Under the pieces are notes generated by a model. That model was not told the DNA's origin. It did no database searches and saw only the letters and a program-made list of their open reading frames with translations. DNA of 6,953 nt from contig DGFH01000189.1 of assembly GCA_002391565.1 (NCBI GenBank), forward strand, positions 538-7,490. Direction: 5' to 3'. The DNA is from Anaerolineales bacterium UBA3905 (GTDB lineage Bacteria; Chloroflexota; Anaerolineae; Caldilineales; Caldilineaceae). Numbering within the stretch: the stretch's first letter is position 1; each line of letters begins with the position of its first letter. Both the position numbers and the translations under genes were made by a program. Of this stretch, positions 1 to 6,348 are shown one piece after another.

Positions 1-200
<200 letters not shown>

Positions 201-213
<13 letters not shown>

Positions 214-235
214 ACTGTGGGCATAAACTGTGGAC
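201..235 (+). repeat. 13-bp direct tandem repeat across a stop codon
   Basis: The unit actgtgggcataa occurs perfectly at 201-213 and 214-226 and is followed by a partial third copy (actgtgg) from 227. The first copy encodes the last residues and the TAA stop of the upstream gene; the others fill most of the gap before the Uma2 ribosome binding site. The period is not a multiple of three, but because the first copy carries the stop, gain or loss of later copies would only change the gap length. Confidence 0.85.
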
Positions 236-245
236 ACAATCAGCC

Positions 246-251
246 AGGGAG
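246..251 (+). promoter_or_regulatory. Ribosome binding site that fixes the Uma2 start
   Basis: AGGGAG lies 6 bases before the ATG at 258. It decides between this ATG and the in-frame GTG at 204, which overlaps the end of the previous gene inside the tandem repeat and has no comparable site. Confidence 0.75.
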
Positions 252-257
252 TTTGCC

Positions 258-866
258 ATGATCACGATGACACCCGCACCGGCGCAGCAGATGATCATTC
301 ATCTACCCCAGGGGCCGATGAGCGAGGCGGAGTTTCTCGCCTTTTGCAAAGCCAATCCCGAATTGCAAATCGAACGCACCGCACAAGGAGAAGTGATCGT
401 TATGTCACCGACAGGCGCCTATTCCGGCTATCGCAACCTGTTGATCGGTTCGATGCTCTACCTTTGGGCGCTGCAAGACGGCGCCGGGGTTGCGTTCGAC
501 TCTTCCACCGGTTTCCGCCTGCCCAACGGCGCCATGCGTTCACCCGATGCCGCCTGGGTGCGCCGCGCACGACTGGCGCACTTCACCCCGGCTGAAAAAC
601 GTGGTTTCCTGCCGCTCTGCCCCGACTTCGTGGTCGAGCTGCGCTCTGAAACCGACCGCCGCGAAGATCTGCTCACCAAGATGGAGGAATATCTGGCGAA
701 CGGCGCACAACTCGGCTGGCTCATCGACCCGGTGGAGCGGGTCGTGAGCGTCTTCCGCCCCGACGCCGCGCCCGTCCATCTGGAACACCCGGCCACGATC
801 AACGGCGACCCCGAATTGCCCGGCTTTAGCCTGGAACTCGGCCCGATCTGGGAGCCGAATTTGTAG
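258..866 (+). CDS. Uma2 family (DUF820) PD-(D/E)xK nuclease-like protein
   Basis: A 202-residue protein, the usual length for the Uma2/DUF820 family, whose members have a restriction-endonuclease-like fold and are often present in many copies in cyanobacteria and Chloroflexota. Family landmarks in order: MSEAEF helix at 21-26, VIVMSPTG at 47-53, a long helix (60-75), the SPDAAWV strand at 96-101 with the conserved Asp97, PDFVVELRSETD at 122-133 with the conserved Glu127, the KMEEYLANGA helix at 141-150 with Lys141, and WLIDP at 154-158. Asp97 and Glu127 are the expected acidic active-site pair; Lys141 as the migrated lysine is inference. The start is chosen by AGGGAG 6 bases upstream; a second ATG three codons in is less well spaced. 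It follows a HerA-like fragment by 44 bases and its stop lies 8 bases from the convergent stop of the giant protease gene. No helix-turn-helix or membrane segment is seen. The biological role of most family members is not established. Confidence 0.9.
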   Translation: MITMTPAPAQQMIIHLPQGPMSEAEFLAFCKANPELQIERTAQGEVIVMSPTGAYSGYRNLLIGSMLYLWALQDGAGVAFDSSTGFRLPNGAMRSPDAAWVRRARLAHFTPAEKRGFLPLCPDFVVELRSETDRREDLLTKMEEYLANGAQLGWLIDPVERVVSVFRPDAAPVHLEHPATINGDPELPGFSLELGPIWEPNL

Positions 867-874
867 ATCGCTGG

Positions 875-3800
875 CTACCTGGTCACCAGTGGCAGGTAAG
901 CCGCTGCGGTTATGTCCGCCAGCGTGATGCGCGCCACCGTCGGGTCCTCGCTAACGGGCGCATCTGCAAACTCCGCCTGCACGTGCACCACATCGAAGGC
1001 GGGGAAACTGCCCCACAGCGCGGCGCTGACCAACATCTGCCCGGCGACGCGACTTATCCCGGCAGCCACCTGGCTGTATGCAGCATCCTCCGACAGTAAT
1101 TCCAGCAAGCTGGTGAGATGCGTTCCCTGCAATGCGGCCACCGCTGGGGAGAAGAGATCGCCATTGGGCGCACCCGCTACAATCACTTTTGCTCCCGGCT
1201 CGCAAGTCAGAATCTGCTGCACGAAGTCATGCACGATCTGCGCTTGCGCCAGTCGGCGCGCCGCCGAGTTGAGCAGCGGCGGCTGGATCGCACCGAAGCG
1301 CGGGCTGTCCAGCGTCCGGTCGTCCAGGCGTATGGCGATGACAAAGAGCGTCTCCTCACCGATGCTGAATTGCGCCGCCAACGGCTTGCGGCTATCCAGA
1401 AACTCGCTGGCAGTGGCGCCAATGCGCCCCGGATTCAATGCCAGCGCAGCGCGACCGCTGCTGCAAAGTACGCTGTTGTCGGTGGAGGCGTCGCCAGGAC
1501 GCGCACTGAACTGAAGACGCGCCGGATTGTAGAGAATACTGAGCCGGACGTTGCGCCCAAGCATGCCGCCATCTTCGGCGTCGTTGGGGTCGATCTGCGC
1601 TGCCTGATAGAGCGGGCCGCCGGCATTCTGCACCGCCGTCGCCAGGCGCGTCAATGTCTGGTCGGCGGCGACAAGGCCGTTATCCAGGTCGCCGTTGTTG
1701 TCGCCCACTTCCTCCAGCACAAGCAGGTCTGGGCGGCCCAGGTTGTCGGCAATCTGCGCAGCCAATGACGTAAACGCCGCCGCTGCGTCGGTGTAGCTCA
1801 GCCCATTGACGTTTAACGCGCCCACCGTCAAAAAGAGTGCATCACCTGTCAGCGTGGTTGCTTCCGGCAGAACCTGCCCGGTCACGTCGGCGGTGATCGG
1901 CGCAGTGGCGTGGACTGTGTAGGCGGCATCAACATAGTCCATGATCCCGACCACCGGTGTGGGGAAGAACGCACCCACGGCGACCTTCGGCCAGGGGGCG
2001 TTCGCCGGATAGAGGCGGGCGTCAAGCTGGATCACCTCCGGGTTGGCGTCGTCCACCTGCGTCAACACGCCGCCGCGTGCGGTGCGCGGCCCTGCATCGG
2101 CGCCATTGTCCGCCACGACCCAGAGCCGGTCGGCGTCTGTAGCGCCGACGACCAGAGCAGCGTCGATCTGGACGCGCATTCCCTCCAGACTTTCATAGAA
2201 GTCGATGCCGTCCGTTGCGGGGTCAAAGCTTGCCAGCGCATCGTCGTCGATAACCTGCGCTGGCGGCACACGCCCGCCGCGCCCGACGACAGCCGGTCCC
2301 GGCAATGGATTTCCAGTGGAGATGAGCGTCACGGTCGGGTTGATCAGACGGGTGACAGTCAATTCGTCCGCGCGACCAGTTGGCTTTTCCTCGGCGACCA
2401 GACCGAGCACCAGCACGTCGTCGCCGCTGACGACAGTCGGCGTTACGCCTGTGCGCACAAAGATGCCCTCCGCCGTCGCCTCACTACCATCTGGCGTCGC
2501 CGCCTCCAGATAGAAACCATCGCGCGTGGCAACGGTGACAATGCCGCGCGTAGTCACCGTTGCGCCCGTCTTGGGTGAGGTGTGTCCGGCGCCCTGGATT
2601 GTGGGGATGGGTGTAACACCCCCCAGCACAGTCGTTGATTCGAGCGCGCCGGCGTCACAACCCGTTGCCAGCGGGCGAGTGAAGCCGCGCTGATCGCTCT
2701 TGACGAGATCGCCGCAGTTCAGCGTGTGCAGGGGCACGCGGTCGATCGCCGGGCTGTCGAGACGAAGGGCGTGGGTTAGTGTTGCCCCGCCATTATCCTG
2801 CAACGCCCCCAACAACGGATCGGCATTCACCAGATCGCCCGCAGCATTCAGCCCGCATGTATTCGTATTTTCTACGTTGTAGCCGACGGAGGTGATGAAG
2901 CCAGCGCTGTTGGCGCAATTGCCGCCTGCCGTGGCTCCGCTGATGATGGTGGCGCCTACCCCCAACATCCCCTCGTCGTTGAAAATATTGCCGCCGACGC
3001 CTGCCGCGCCGTTGTCGGCCAGCGTGACGAAACGCAAGGTGGCGCTGCCGCGGTTGGAGAGACCGCCGCCGTTGTCGCTGGCCTGGTTGGCGCTGAGCGT
3101 GGTGTTGACAAGCGCCAGCGTGCTGCCGCCGTTATCGATGCCGCCGCCTGCCTTCGCCTGGTTGTGGTCGATCAGGCTGGCAGTGATCCGCACCTCGGCG
3201 CCGGCATGGTAGACGCCGCCGCCGCCCGCCGTCGCTGTGTTGTAGGCAATGCGCGTGTTCTCAATGGTGGTGGTGGCGCCCACTCCGTCGTTGCGCACGC
3301 CGCCGCCGTTGCCTGTCACACTATTGCTCAGGATCGTGGAAGCCAGCACGGTCAGTGTACTGGCGCTGACGCCCGTGTTAATAATGCCGTTGCCGCTGTT
3401 GCTGCTGACCTCGACGCGGTTAAGTGCACCGGTCGCCGCCTGGTTGAGCACGCCACCCCGGTTGCCGCGCACCACGCTATCCATCAGCGTTAGCACACCC
3501 TGATTGGCGTTCGCCACGCCAAAGCCACCCGGGTTTTCCATGATCGCCACATCGGTCATGGTGAGCGCGCCGCCGGTGTTGCGCACGCCGCCGCCCTGAT
3601 TCGCGGCGATGGCGGCATGGCGGATGGTCAGCTCACCACGATTCTGTACGCCGCCGCCCATTTCCGCTGTGGCGCTGCCGTTGCGAATGGTCAAACCCTG
3701 TATGGTCACGTGCGCGCCGGGCAAAATATCGAAGATGCGATCCAGACCGCCGCCATCGATCACGATGTTAGGAACTGCAGTGGCAGCAGCGGCGGCGGCC

Positions 3801-5488
3801 ATGCCATCAATTGTGAGCGTGCCGGTGATATCCAGGTCGCCGGTGAGCGCTGCGTCCTCGTTGGCGCCGGCGGTCGTCAGCGTAATCGTCAGGGGACGCG
3901 TCAGCGCTGTGGCAAACGTGATCGTGTCACCGCCGCCGCCAGCACTGCAGCCGCCGACGGCAATATCCTGATTAGCTGCCAGGATTGCTTCGCGCAATGT
4001 GCAGACGCCATCCTCTGCCACGACATCCCCCGTCCCGGTAACCACGATCGGGGCGCCGGTCTGCGGGGCAATGCCGCTGTTCACCAGCCACTGGTAGGCG
4101 GCGAGCAGATCGAGCCGACCTGCGCCGAAGTCGTTGTCCGCGCCAGAGACGCCGAGATCGTGAGCACTGTTCAGCAGCGCAGCCTCCTGCTGCGCCACGC
4201 TGAGACGAGGAAAAGCGCTCAACAATAGCGCCAGGCCGCCCGCAACATGCGGCGCCGCCAACGATGTACCGGTGGCATTGTCATCATACCCTCCCCCGCG
4301 CGCCGTTGTGCGGATGCTGACGCCCGGCGCTGTCAGGCGCGGATAGACTGAGGATGCCCCGCTGCACGCCGACGGCCCGCGGCTACTGCTGGCATACAAC
4401 ATGTCGTTGTCGGCGACAGCGCCCACAGCAAAAGCCGAAGGATTATTGGCAGGGCTACGGCTGGTGGCAGCATCCGGCCCGGCATTGCCTGCGGCGAAAA
4501 TCGGTAAGATGCCGGCGGCGCGCAATGCCTGTAAATCCAGCTCGAAAGCCAGATTGCAACCGGCGGTGATCAATGTCCATGAGTTGTTGACCACGTGTGG
4601 CGCATCATCGGTGGCGGGGTTGCCGTCGGGGTCAAGTAGCCATTGAAAGACTTGGTGGATAGCCGTTGCCGTCGCCTCCCCGCGATCGTTGAAGATGCGC
4701 CCTGCAATCCAACGCGCCTGCGGCGCCAGCCCGATGGCGCTGCCGCCGGCGCCGCCGCCGACCATGACCCCCAGCGTCAGCGTGCCGTGTCCGTTCAGGT
4801 CGGTGGGGATAGCGCGCTGACTGTAGGGATCGAACCAGCTATTAGCGCCCCCGCGCCAGCGCGCGGCCAGCTCCGGGTGCGCCAGATCGACGCCGGTGTC
4901 TACGCTGGCGACGACGACGCCCTGCCCCTGCCAACCCAACGACCACAAGGCCGGGGCATTGACGGCGCTCAGGTTCGCCTCGACCGGGCCACCTTGCGCC
5001 AGGGCGATCTCCACCGCGTCTGGCGTAATCGTCAGCACTTCTGGCTGCCTGGCCAGTTCCTCAATCACGGCAGGCGTAGCCGTGAGTGAAAAACCGTTGA
5101 AGATCCAGAAGGGCGTCACCTGCGTGACTGCACCCTGTTGGGCGCGTTGCGCCAACCATCCCTGCAGCGAAGTCTGACTCTCGGCTGCTAACGTCCGCCG
5201 GGCATCCAGCACGGTGCGCGCACTACTGCCTGCCGCGTTTACTGACGCCTGCTGACGCAATGTGACGATCACAGTGATCTGCGCAGACGGATCGCTCTGC
5301 GCCAGGGTCGCCGCCACTGCCGCATCCAGAACACCGGGCGTAACCGGCGGCGCCTGCAAAAAAGCCGGATTTCTTTGCGAAACCCGGCCAGCGGACACTT
5401 CGGGGGAAATTGCTCCAGCACTACGATGATCGCACACAATCATCGCCGCCAGGTTGAGCACGATCAACAGAAGAAGCCATCGTTTCAT
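875..5488 (-). CDS. Secreted S8 subtilisin-like protease fused to beta-helix and degenerate nuclease-like domains
   Basis: A 1537-residue exported mosaic protein. Residues 1-26 are a Sec signal peptide (MKRWLLLLIV core, likely cut after AGA26). Residues 65-163 resemble an I9 inhibitor propeptide. Residues 188-468 are a peptidase S8 domain of bacillopeptidase-F-like type: Asp197 in SVDTGVD, His234 in NGHGT, oxyanion Asn335 in AAGNAG, Ser409 in GTSLAAPHVAGG, and the VVNNSW motif, so the protease looks active. Residues 495-508 (VCTLREAILAANQD) are a CSLREA segment, followed by a parallel beta-helix (573-853), then a DNGG...SPAID...RG...GA segment like choice-of-anchor Q (886-950). Residues 958-1208 resemble the OB-like N-terminus of ExeM/NucH-type secreted nucleases (IQGAGHTSP, GFYLEA, EGIFVRTG). 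Residues 1219-1523 are an EEP domain with lost catalytic residues. It ends in YLPLVTR. The ATG at 5488 is preferred over a TTG seven codons earlier because it starts directly at the signal peptide; the ribosome site is weak (GAGAG, 10 bases away). Likely role: extracellular or surface proteolysis with a large adhesive scaffold. Confidence 0.92.
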   Translation of the reverse strand: MKRWLLLLIVLNLAAMIVCDHRSAGAISPEVSAGRVSQRNPAFLQAPPVTPGVLDAAVAATLAQSDPSAQITVIVTLRQQASVNAAGSSARTVLDARRTLAAESQTSLQGWLAQRAQQGAVTQVTPFWIFNGFSLTATPAVIEELARQPEVLTITPDAVEIALAQGGPVEANLSAVNAPALWSLGWQGQGVVVASVDTGVDLAHPELAARWRGGANSWFDPYSQRAIPTDLNGHGTLTLGVMVGGGAGGSAIGLAPQARWIAGRIFNDRGEATATAIHQVFQWLLDPDGNPATDDAPHVVNNSWTLITAGCNLAFELDLQALRAAGILPIFAAGNAGPDAATSRSPANNPSAFAVGAVADNDMLYASSSRGPSACSGASSVYPRLTAPGVSIRTTARGGGYDDNATGTSLAAPHVAGGLALLLSAFPRLSVAQQEAALLNSAHDLGVSGADNDFGAGRLDLLAAYQWLVNSGIAPQTGAPIVVTGTGDVVAEDGVCTLREAILAANQDIAVGGCSAGGGGDTITFATALTRPLTITLTTAGANEDAALTGDLDITGTLTIDGMAAAAAATAVPNIVIDGGGLDRIFDILPGAHVTIQGLTIRNGSATAEMGGGVQNRGELTIRHAAIAANQGGGVRNTGGALTMTDVAIMENPGGFGVANANQGVLTLMDSVVRGNRGGVLNQAATGALNRVEVSSNSGNGIINTGVSASTLTVLASTILSNSVTGNGGGVRNDGVGATTTIENTRIAYNTATAGGGGVYHAGAEVRITASLIDHNQAKAGGGIDNGGSTLALVNTTLSANQASDNGGGLSNRGSATLRFVTLADNGAAGVGGNIFNDEGMLGVGATIISGATAGGNCANSAGFITSVGYNVENTNTCGLNAAGDLVNADPLLGALQDNGGATLTHALRLDSPAIDRVPLHTLNCGDLVKSDQRGFTRPLATGCDAGALESTTVLGGVTPIPTIQGAGHTSPKTGATVTTRGIVTVATRDGFYLEAATPDGSEATAEGIFVRTGVTPTVVSGDDVLVLGLVAEEKPTGRADELTVTRLINPTVTLISTGNPLPGPAVVGRGGRVPPAQVIDDDALASFDPATDGIDFYESLEGMRVQIDAALVVGATDADRLWVVADNGADAGPRTARGGVLTQVDDANPEVIQLDARLYPANAPWPKVAVGAFFPTPVVGIMDYVDAAYTVHATAPITADVTGQVLPEATTLTGDALFLTVGALNVNGLSYTDAAAAFTSLAAQIADNLGRPDLLVLEEVGDNNGDLDNGLVAADQTLTRLATAVQNAGGPLYQAAQIDPNDAEDGGMLGRNVRLSILYNPARLQFSARPGDASTDNSVLCSSGRAALALNPGRIGATASEFLDSRKPLAAQFSIGEETLFVIAIRLDDRTLDSPRFGAIQPPLLNSAARRLAQAQIVHDFVQQILTCEPGAKVIVAGAPNGDLFSPAVAALQGTHLTSLLELLSEDAAYSQVAAGISRVAGQMLVSAALWGSFPAFDVVHVQAEFADAPVSEDPTVARITLADITAAAYLPLVTR
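920..1834 (-). other. EEP nuclease-fold domain with most catalytic residues replaced
   Basis: This encodes residues 1219-1523 of the protease protein. The family framework is clear: GALNVNGL (Asn1226 kept), DLLVLEEVGDNNGD (Glu1260 kept), GRNVRLSILYNPARL, LNPGRIGA, SRKPLAAQF, FGAIQPPLLNSAARRLAQAQ and VVHVQAEFA. At the catalytic motifs, as I know them for the secreted EEP family, the residues differ: ANH has become AIR (Ile1386, Arg1387), GDLND has become GAPNG (Ala1440, Asn1442 kept, Gly1443), LDHILVS has become AGQMLVS (Gly1483, Gln1484), and SDHDP has become SEDP with one residue missing. The frame is intact, so it is not simple gene decay. The domain is inferred to be non-catalytic. Confidence 0.75.
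1865..2617 (-). other. OB-like region typical of ExeM/NucH-type secreted nucleases
   Basis: Residues 958-1208 of the protease protein carry IQGAGHTSPKTGATVTTRGI, GFYLEAATPDG, EGIFVRTG, VSGDDVLVLGLVAE, ELTVTRL and ESLEGMRVQID. This order (entry motif, first strand, DGFYL, GIFV, V-GD-V-V-G-V, LEGM) matches the segment that normally precedes the EEP domain in secreted nucleases of Gram-negative and Chloroflexota species. Its presence supports the reading that an entire secreted nuclease-like protein was fused behind the protease and beta-helix. A nucleic-acid-binding role is possible but not shown. Confidence 0.6.
2978..3658 (-). repeat. About ten parallel beta-helix coils inside the protease
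   Basis: Glycine-rich turns of the form GGG(V/I/L)xN recur ten times in the protein at residues near 611, 632, 656, 678, 699, 728, 756, 781, 807 and 832 (numbered from the ATG at 5488), 21 to 29 residues apart. Each is followed by a strand such as LTIRHAAIAAN, LTLMDSVVRGN or LALVNTTLSAN ending in Asn. This is the pattern of right-handed beta-helix or polymorphic outer-membrane-protein repeats, usually an elongated surface stalk or glycan-binding face. Coil boundaries are read by eye. At the DNA level the copies are diverged, so recent unit duplication is not evident. Confidence 0.8.
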
Positions 5489-5668
5489 TTTGTAGTCGCT
5501 CTCTGACAATGGATGACGCTTGTTTCTGAAAACACTGATCGTCCACCGCCAATCTATACGTCAACGGGCGCAATGTATCGCCATCATCCTACTTCAAGTT
5601 GTGGGCATCCGCCGTAGATCGCCATACATGCTTGCTCCCAACCTGAAGTGCACCCCATCGCCCGCGCC
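5489..5668. other. 180-bp intergenic region upstream of the protease gene
   Basis: This gap separates the stop of the membrane-protein gene from the start of the protease gene, both on the minus strand. It is less GC-rich than the coding DNA. It holds the inverted repeat at 5591-5649 and must contain the protease promoter if the gene is not read through. On the minus strand a TTGACG hexamer (5559-5564) could be a -35 element, but no good -10 hexamer is seen 16-18 bases later, so no promoter is called. An open frame on the plus strand here has no ribosome binding site or recognisable content. Confidence 0.6.
5591..5649 (-). terminator. Imperfect inverted repeat, candidate transcription terminator
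   Basis: Arms 5591-5607 (acttcaagttgtgggca) and 5633-5649 (tgctcccaacctgaagt) are complementary at 14 of 17 positions with a 25-base spacer. In RNA made from the minus strand a further position becomes a G-U pair, giving 15 of 17; in plus-strand RNA the same position is an A-C mismatch. It lies 19 bases past the stop of the membrane-protein gene, a natural place for a terminator, but no U-tract follows and the loop is long. It could instead be a regulator binding site ahead of the protease gene. Confidence 0.45.
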
Positions 5669-6247
5669 CTACTGCGCCGTAATCCATTCCACGCGAATAT
5701 CGCCCATGACCACCGCCACCTGGGCGCCGGGTTTGATGCGGTTCCCGCCATTCGGATAGTGCATAAAGTAGGTGCGATCCGCCTTCAACCCCTCATGGTG
5801 CATCATGGTTTCCGGCGCTTTCAGTTCTGCCCCGCTCTCTGCATCGACCAGGGAGGGCATTGTCTCATGGGTTCCCAGTAATGGCAACGCTTTGTCGAGA
5901 TCGACCACACGGTAGCGCAGGTCGATCAAGCCGCCGCCCGCCGTCACGCCGACCAGGCGAATGCGAATGCCAAATTCTTCTTCCAATTGTTGCGGCGTCA
6001 CGACCCGCGTAACGCCGGTCACCGGCGCCTTGCAGAAGACGCCCTCCAGCGTGGCATAATCGGCCAGCGAAAAGTTCGTGAGCGCATTGGCGGTGACCGT
6101 CGGCGCCACAGGAGCAGTTGGGCTGAGCCACCAGTAGGTAAGCGAGAAGGAAACGACGATCATGGTGGCAGCCGCGGCCAGCACGATCATCAGTAGACGA
6201 CGGCTGACGACTGGGGCAACGTTGGTGTCGGAAAAGAATTCGCTCAT
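5669..6247 (-). CDS. Single-pass membrane-anchored protein of unknown function
   Basis: A 192-residue protein that I do not recognise as a named family. Residues 1-16 are a short cytoplasmic start, with Arg16-Arg17 just before a hydrophobic segment at 18-39 (LLMIVLAAAATMIVVSFSLT core). A Pro/Thr/Ala linker (42-54) leads to an extracytoplasmic domain of about 135 residues. That domain has LEEEFGIRIRLVGVT (88-102), a GGGLIDLRYRVVD strand pair (104-116), a Met/His-rich stretch with His127, Met130, Met148, Met149, His150 and His151, and a C-terminal PNGG...IKPGAQVAVVMGDIRVE block that looks like an edge-strand pair of a beta-sandwich. Cys72 is the only cysteine. The start is set by AGGAG 8 bases upstream; a longer frame from 6334 would run through a perfect hairpin and is rejected. 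It lies between two genes for exported proteins on the same strand. Confidence 0.8.
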   Translation of the reverse strand: MSEFFSDTNVAPVVSRRLLMIVLAAAATMIVVSFSLTYWWLSPTAPVAPTVTANALTNFSLADYATLEGVFCKAPVTGVTRVVTPQQLEEEFGIRIRLVGVTAGGGLIDLRYRVVDLDKALPLLGTHETMPSLVDAESGAELKAPETMMHHEGLKADRTYFMHYPNGGNRIKPGAQVAVVMGDIRVEWITAQ

Positions 6248-6255
6248 GCGGATAA

Positions 6256-6260
6256 CTCCT
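6256..6260 (-). promoter_or_regulatory. Ribosome binding site that fixes the membrane-protein start
   Basis: On the minus strand AGGAG at 6256-6260 stands 8 bases before the ATG at 6245-6247. It decides against the in-frame ATG at 6334, which lies downstream of no such site and would place the 16-bp hairpin inside the coding region. Confidence 0.75.
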
Positions 6261-6291
6261 GATCCTTGATAATGAAGATCGTGCGGCGCCC

Positions 6292-6331
6292 ATCGGCCTG
6301 GCGGCGCCATCAGCAGCGCCGCCAGGCCGAT
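6292..6331 (-). terminator. Perfect 16-bp hairpin between two minus-strand genes
   Basis: Arms 6292-6307 (atcggcctggcggcgc) and 6316-6331 (gcgccgccaggccgat) are perfectly complementary around an 8-base loop. A weaker outer pairing, atgaag at 6272-6277 with cttcat at 6336-6341, could extend it. It begins 17 bases past the stop of the exported-protein gene and ends 44 bases before the start of the next gene, so it is placed as a terminator for the former. No U-tract follows on the minus strand, so it may work as a non-canonical terminator or as an RNA-stabilising 3' end rather than a standard intrinsic terminator. Confidence 0.65.
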
Positions 6332-6348
6332 CATGCTTCATCCCGTCG

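Noticed and set aside
876..898. TACCTG/CAGGTA inverted repeat as a shared terminator of the convergent genes
   Set aside because: Only six base pairs with an 11-base loop, no U-tract on either strand, and it coincides with the codons of the conserved YLPLVTR end.
912..4228. Long plus-strand open frames opposite the protease, for example 912-1514, 1118-1768, 1910-2578 and 3617-4228
   Set aside because: They have low-complexity, Arg/Ala/Pro-rich products typical of the antisense of GC-rich coding DNA, no ribosome sites and no recognisable domains.
5428..5440. Lipoprotein signal around Cys19 of the protease (MIVC)
   Set aside because: The residue before Cys is Val rather than Gly, Ala or Ser, so the lipobox is poor; an ordinary Sec cleavage after AGA26 fits better.
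5486..5509. TTG at 5509 as the start of the protease, adding seven residues
   Set aside because: No ribosome binding site precedes it, and the added charged residues would sit in front of a signal peptide that begins naturally at the ATG at 5488.
5535..5565. TTGACG-based sigma-70 promoter for the protease
   Set aside because: The -35-like hexamer is good but no acceptable -10 hexamer lies 16-18 bases downstream.
5520..5759. Plus-strand open frame in the intergenic region as a small gene
   Set aside because: It has no ribosome binding site, runs across the inverted repeat and into the antisense of the membrane-protein gene, and its product resembles nothing recognisable.
6248..6334. ATG at 6334 as the start of the membrane protein
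   Set aside because: The extension would encode the perfect hairpin and lacks a ribosome site, while AGGAG stands 8 bases before the ATG at 6247.
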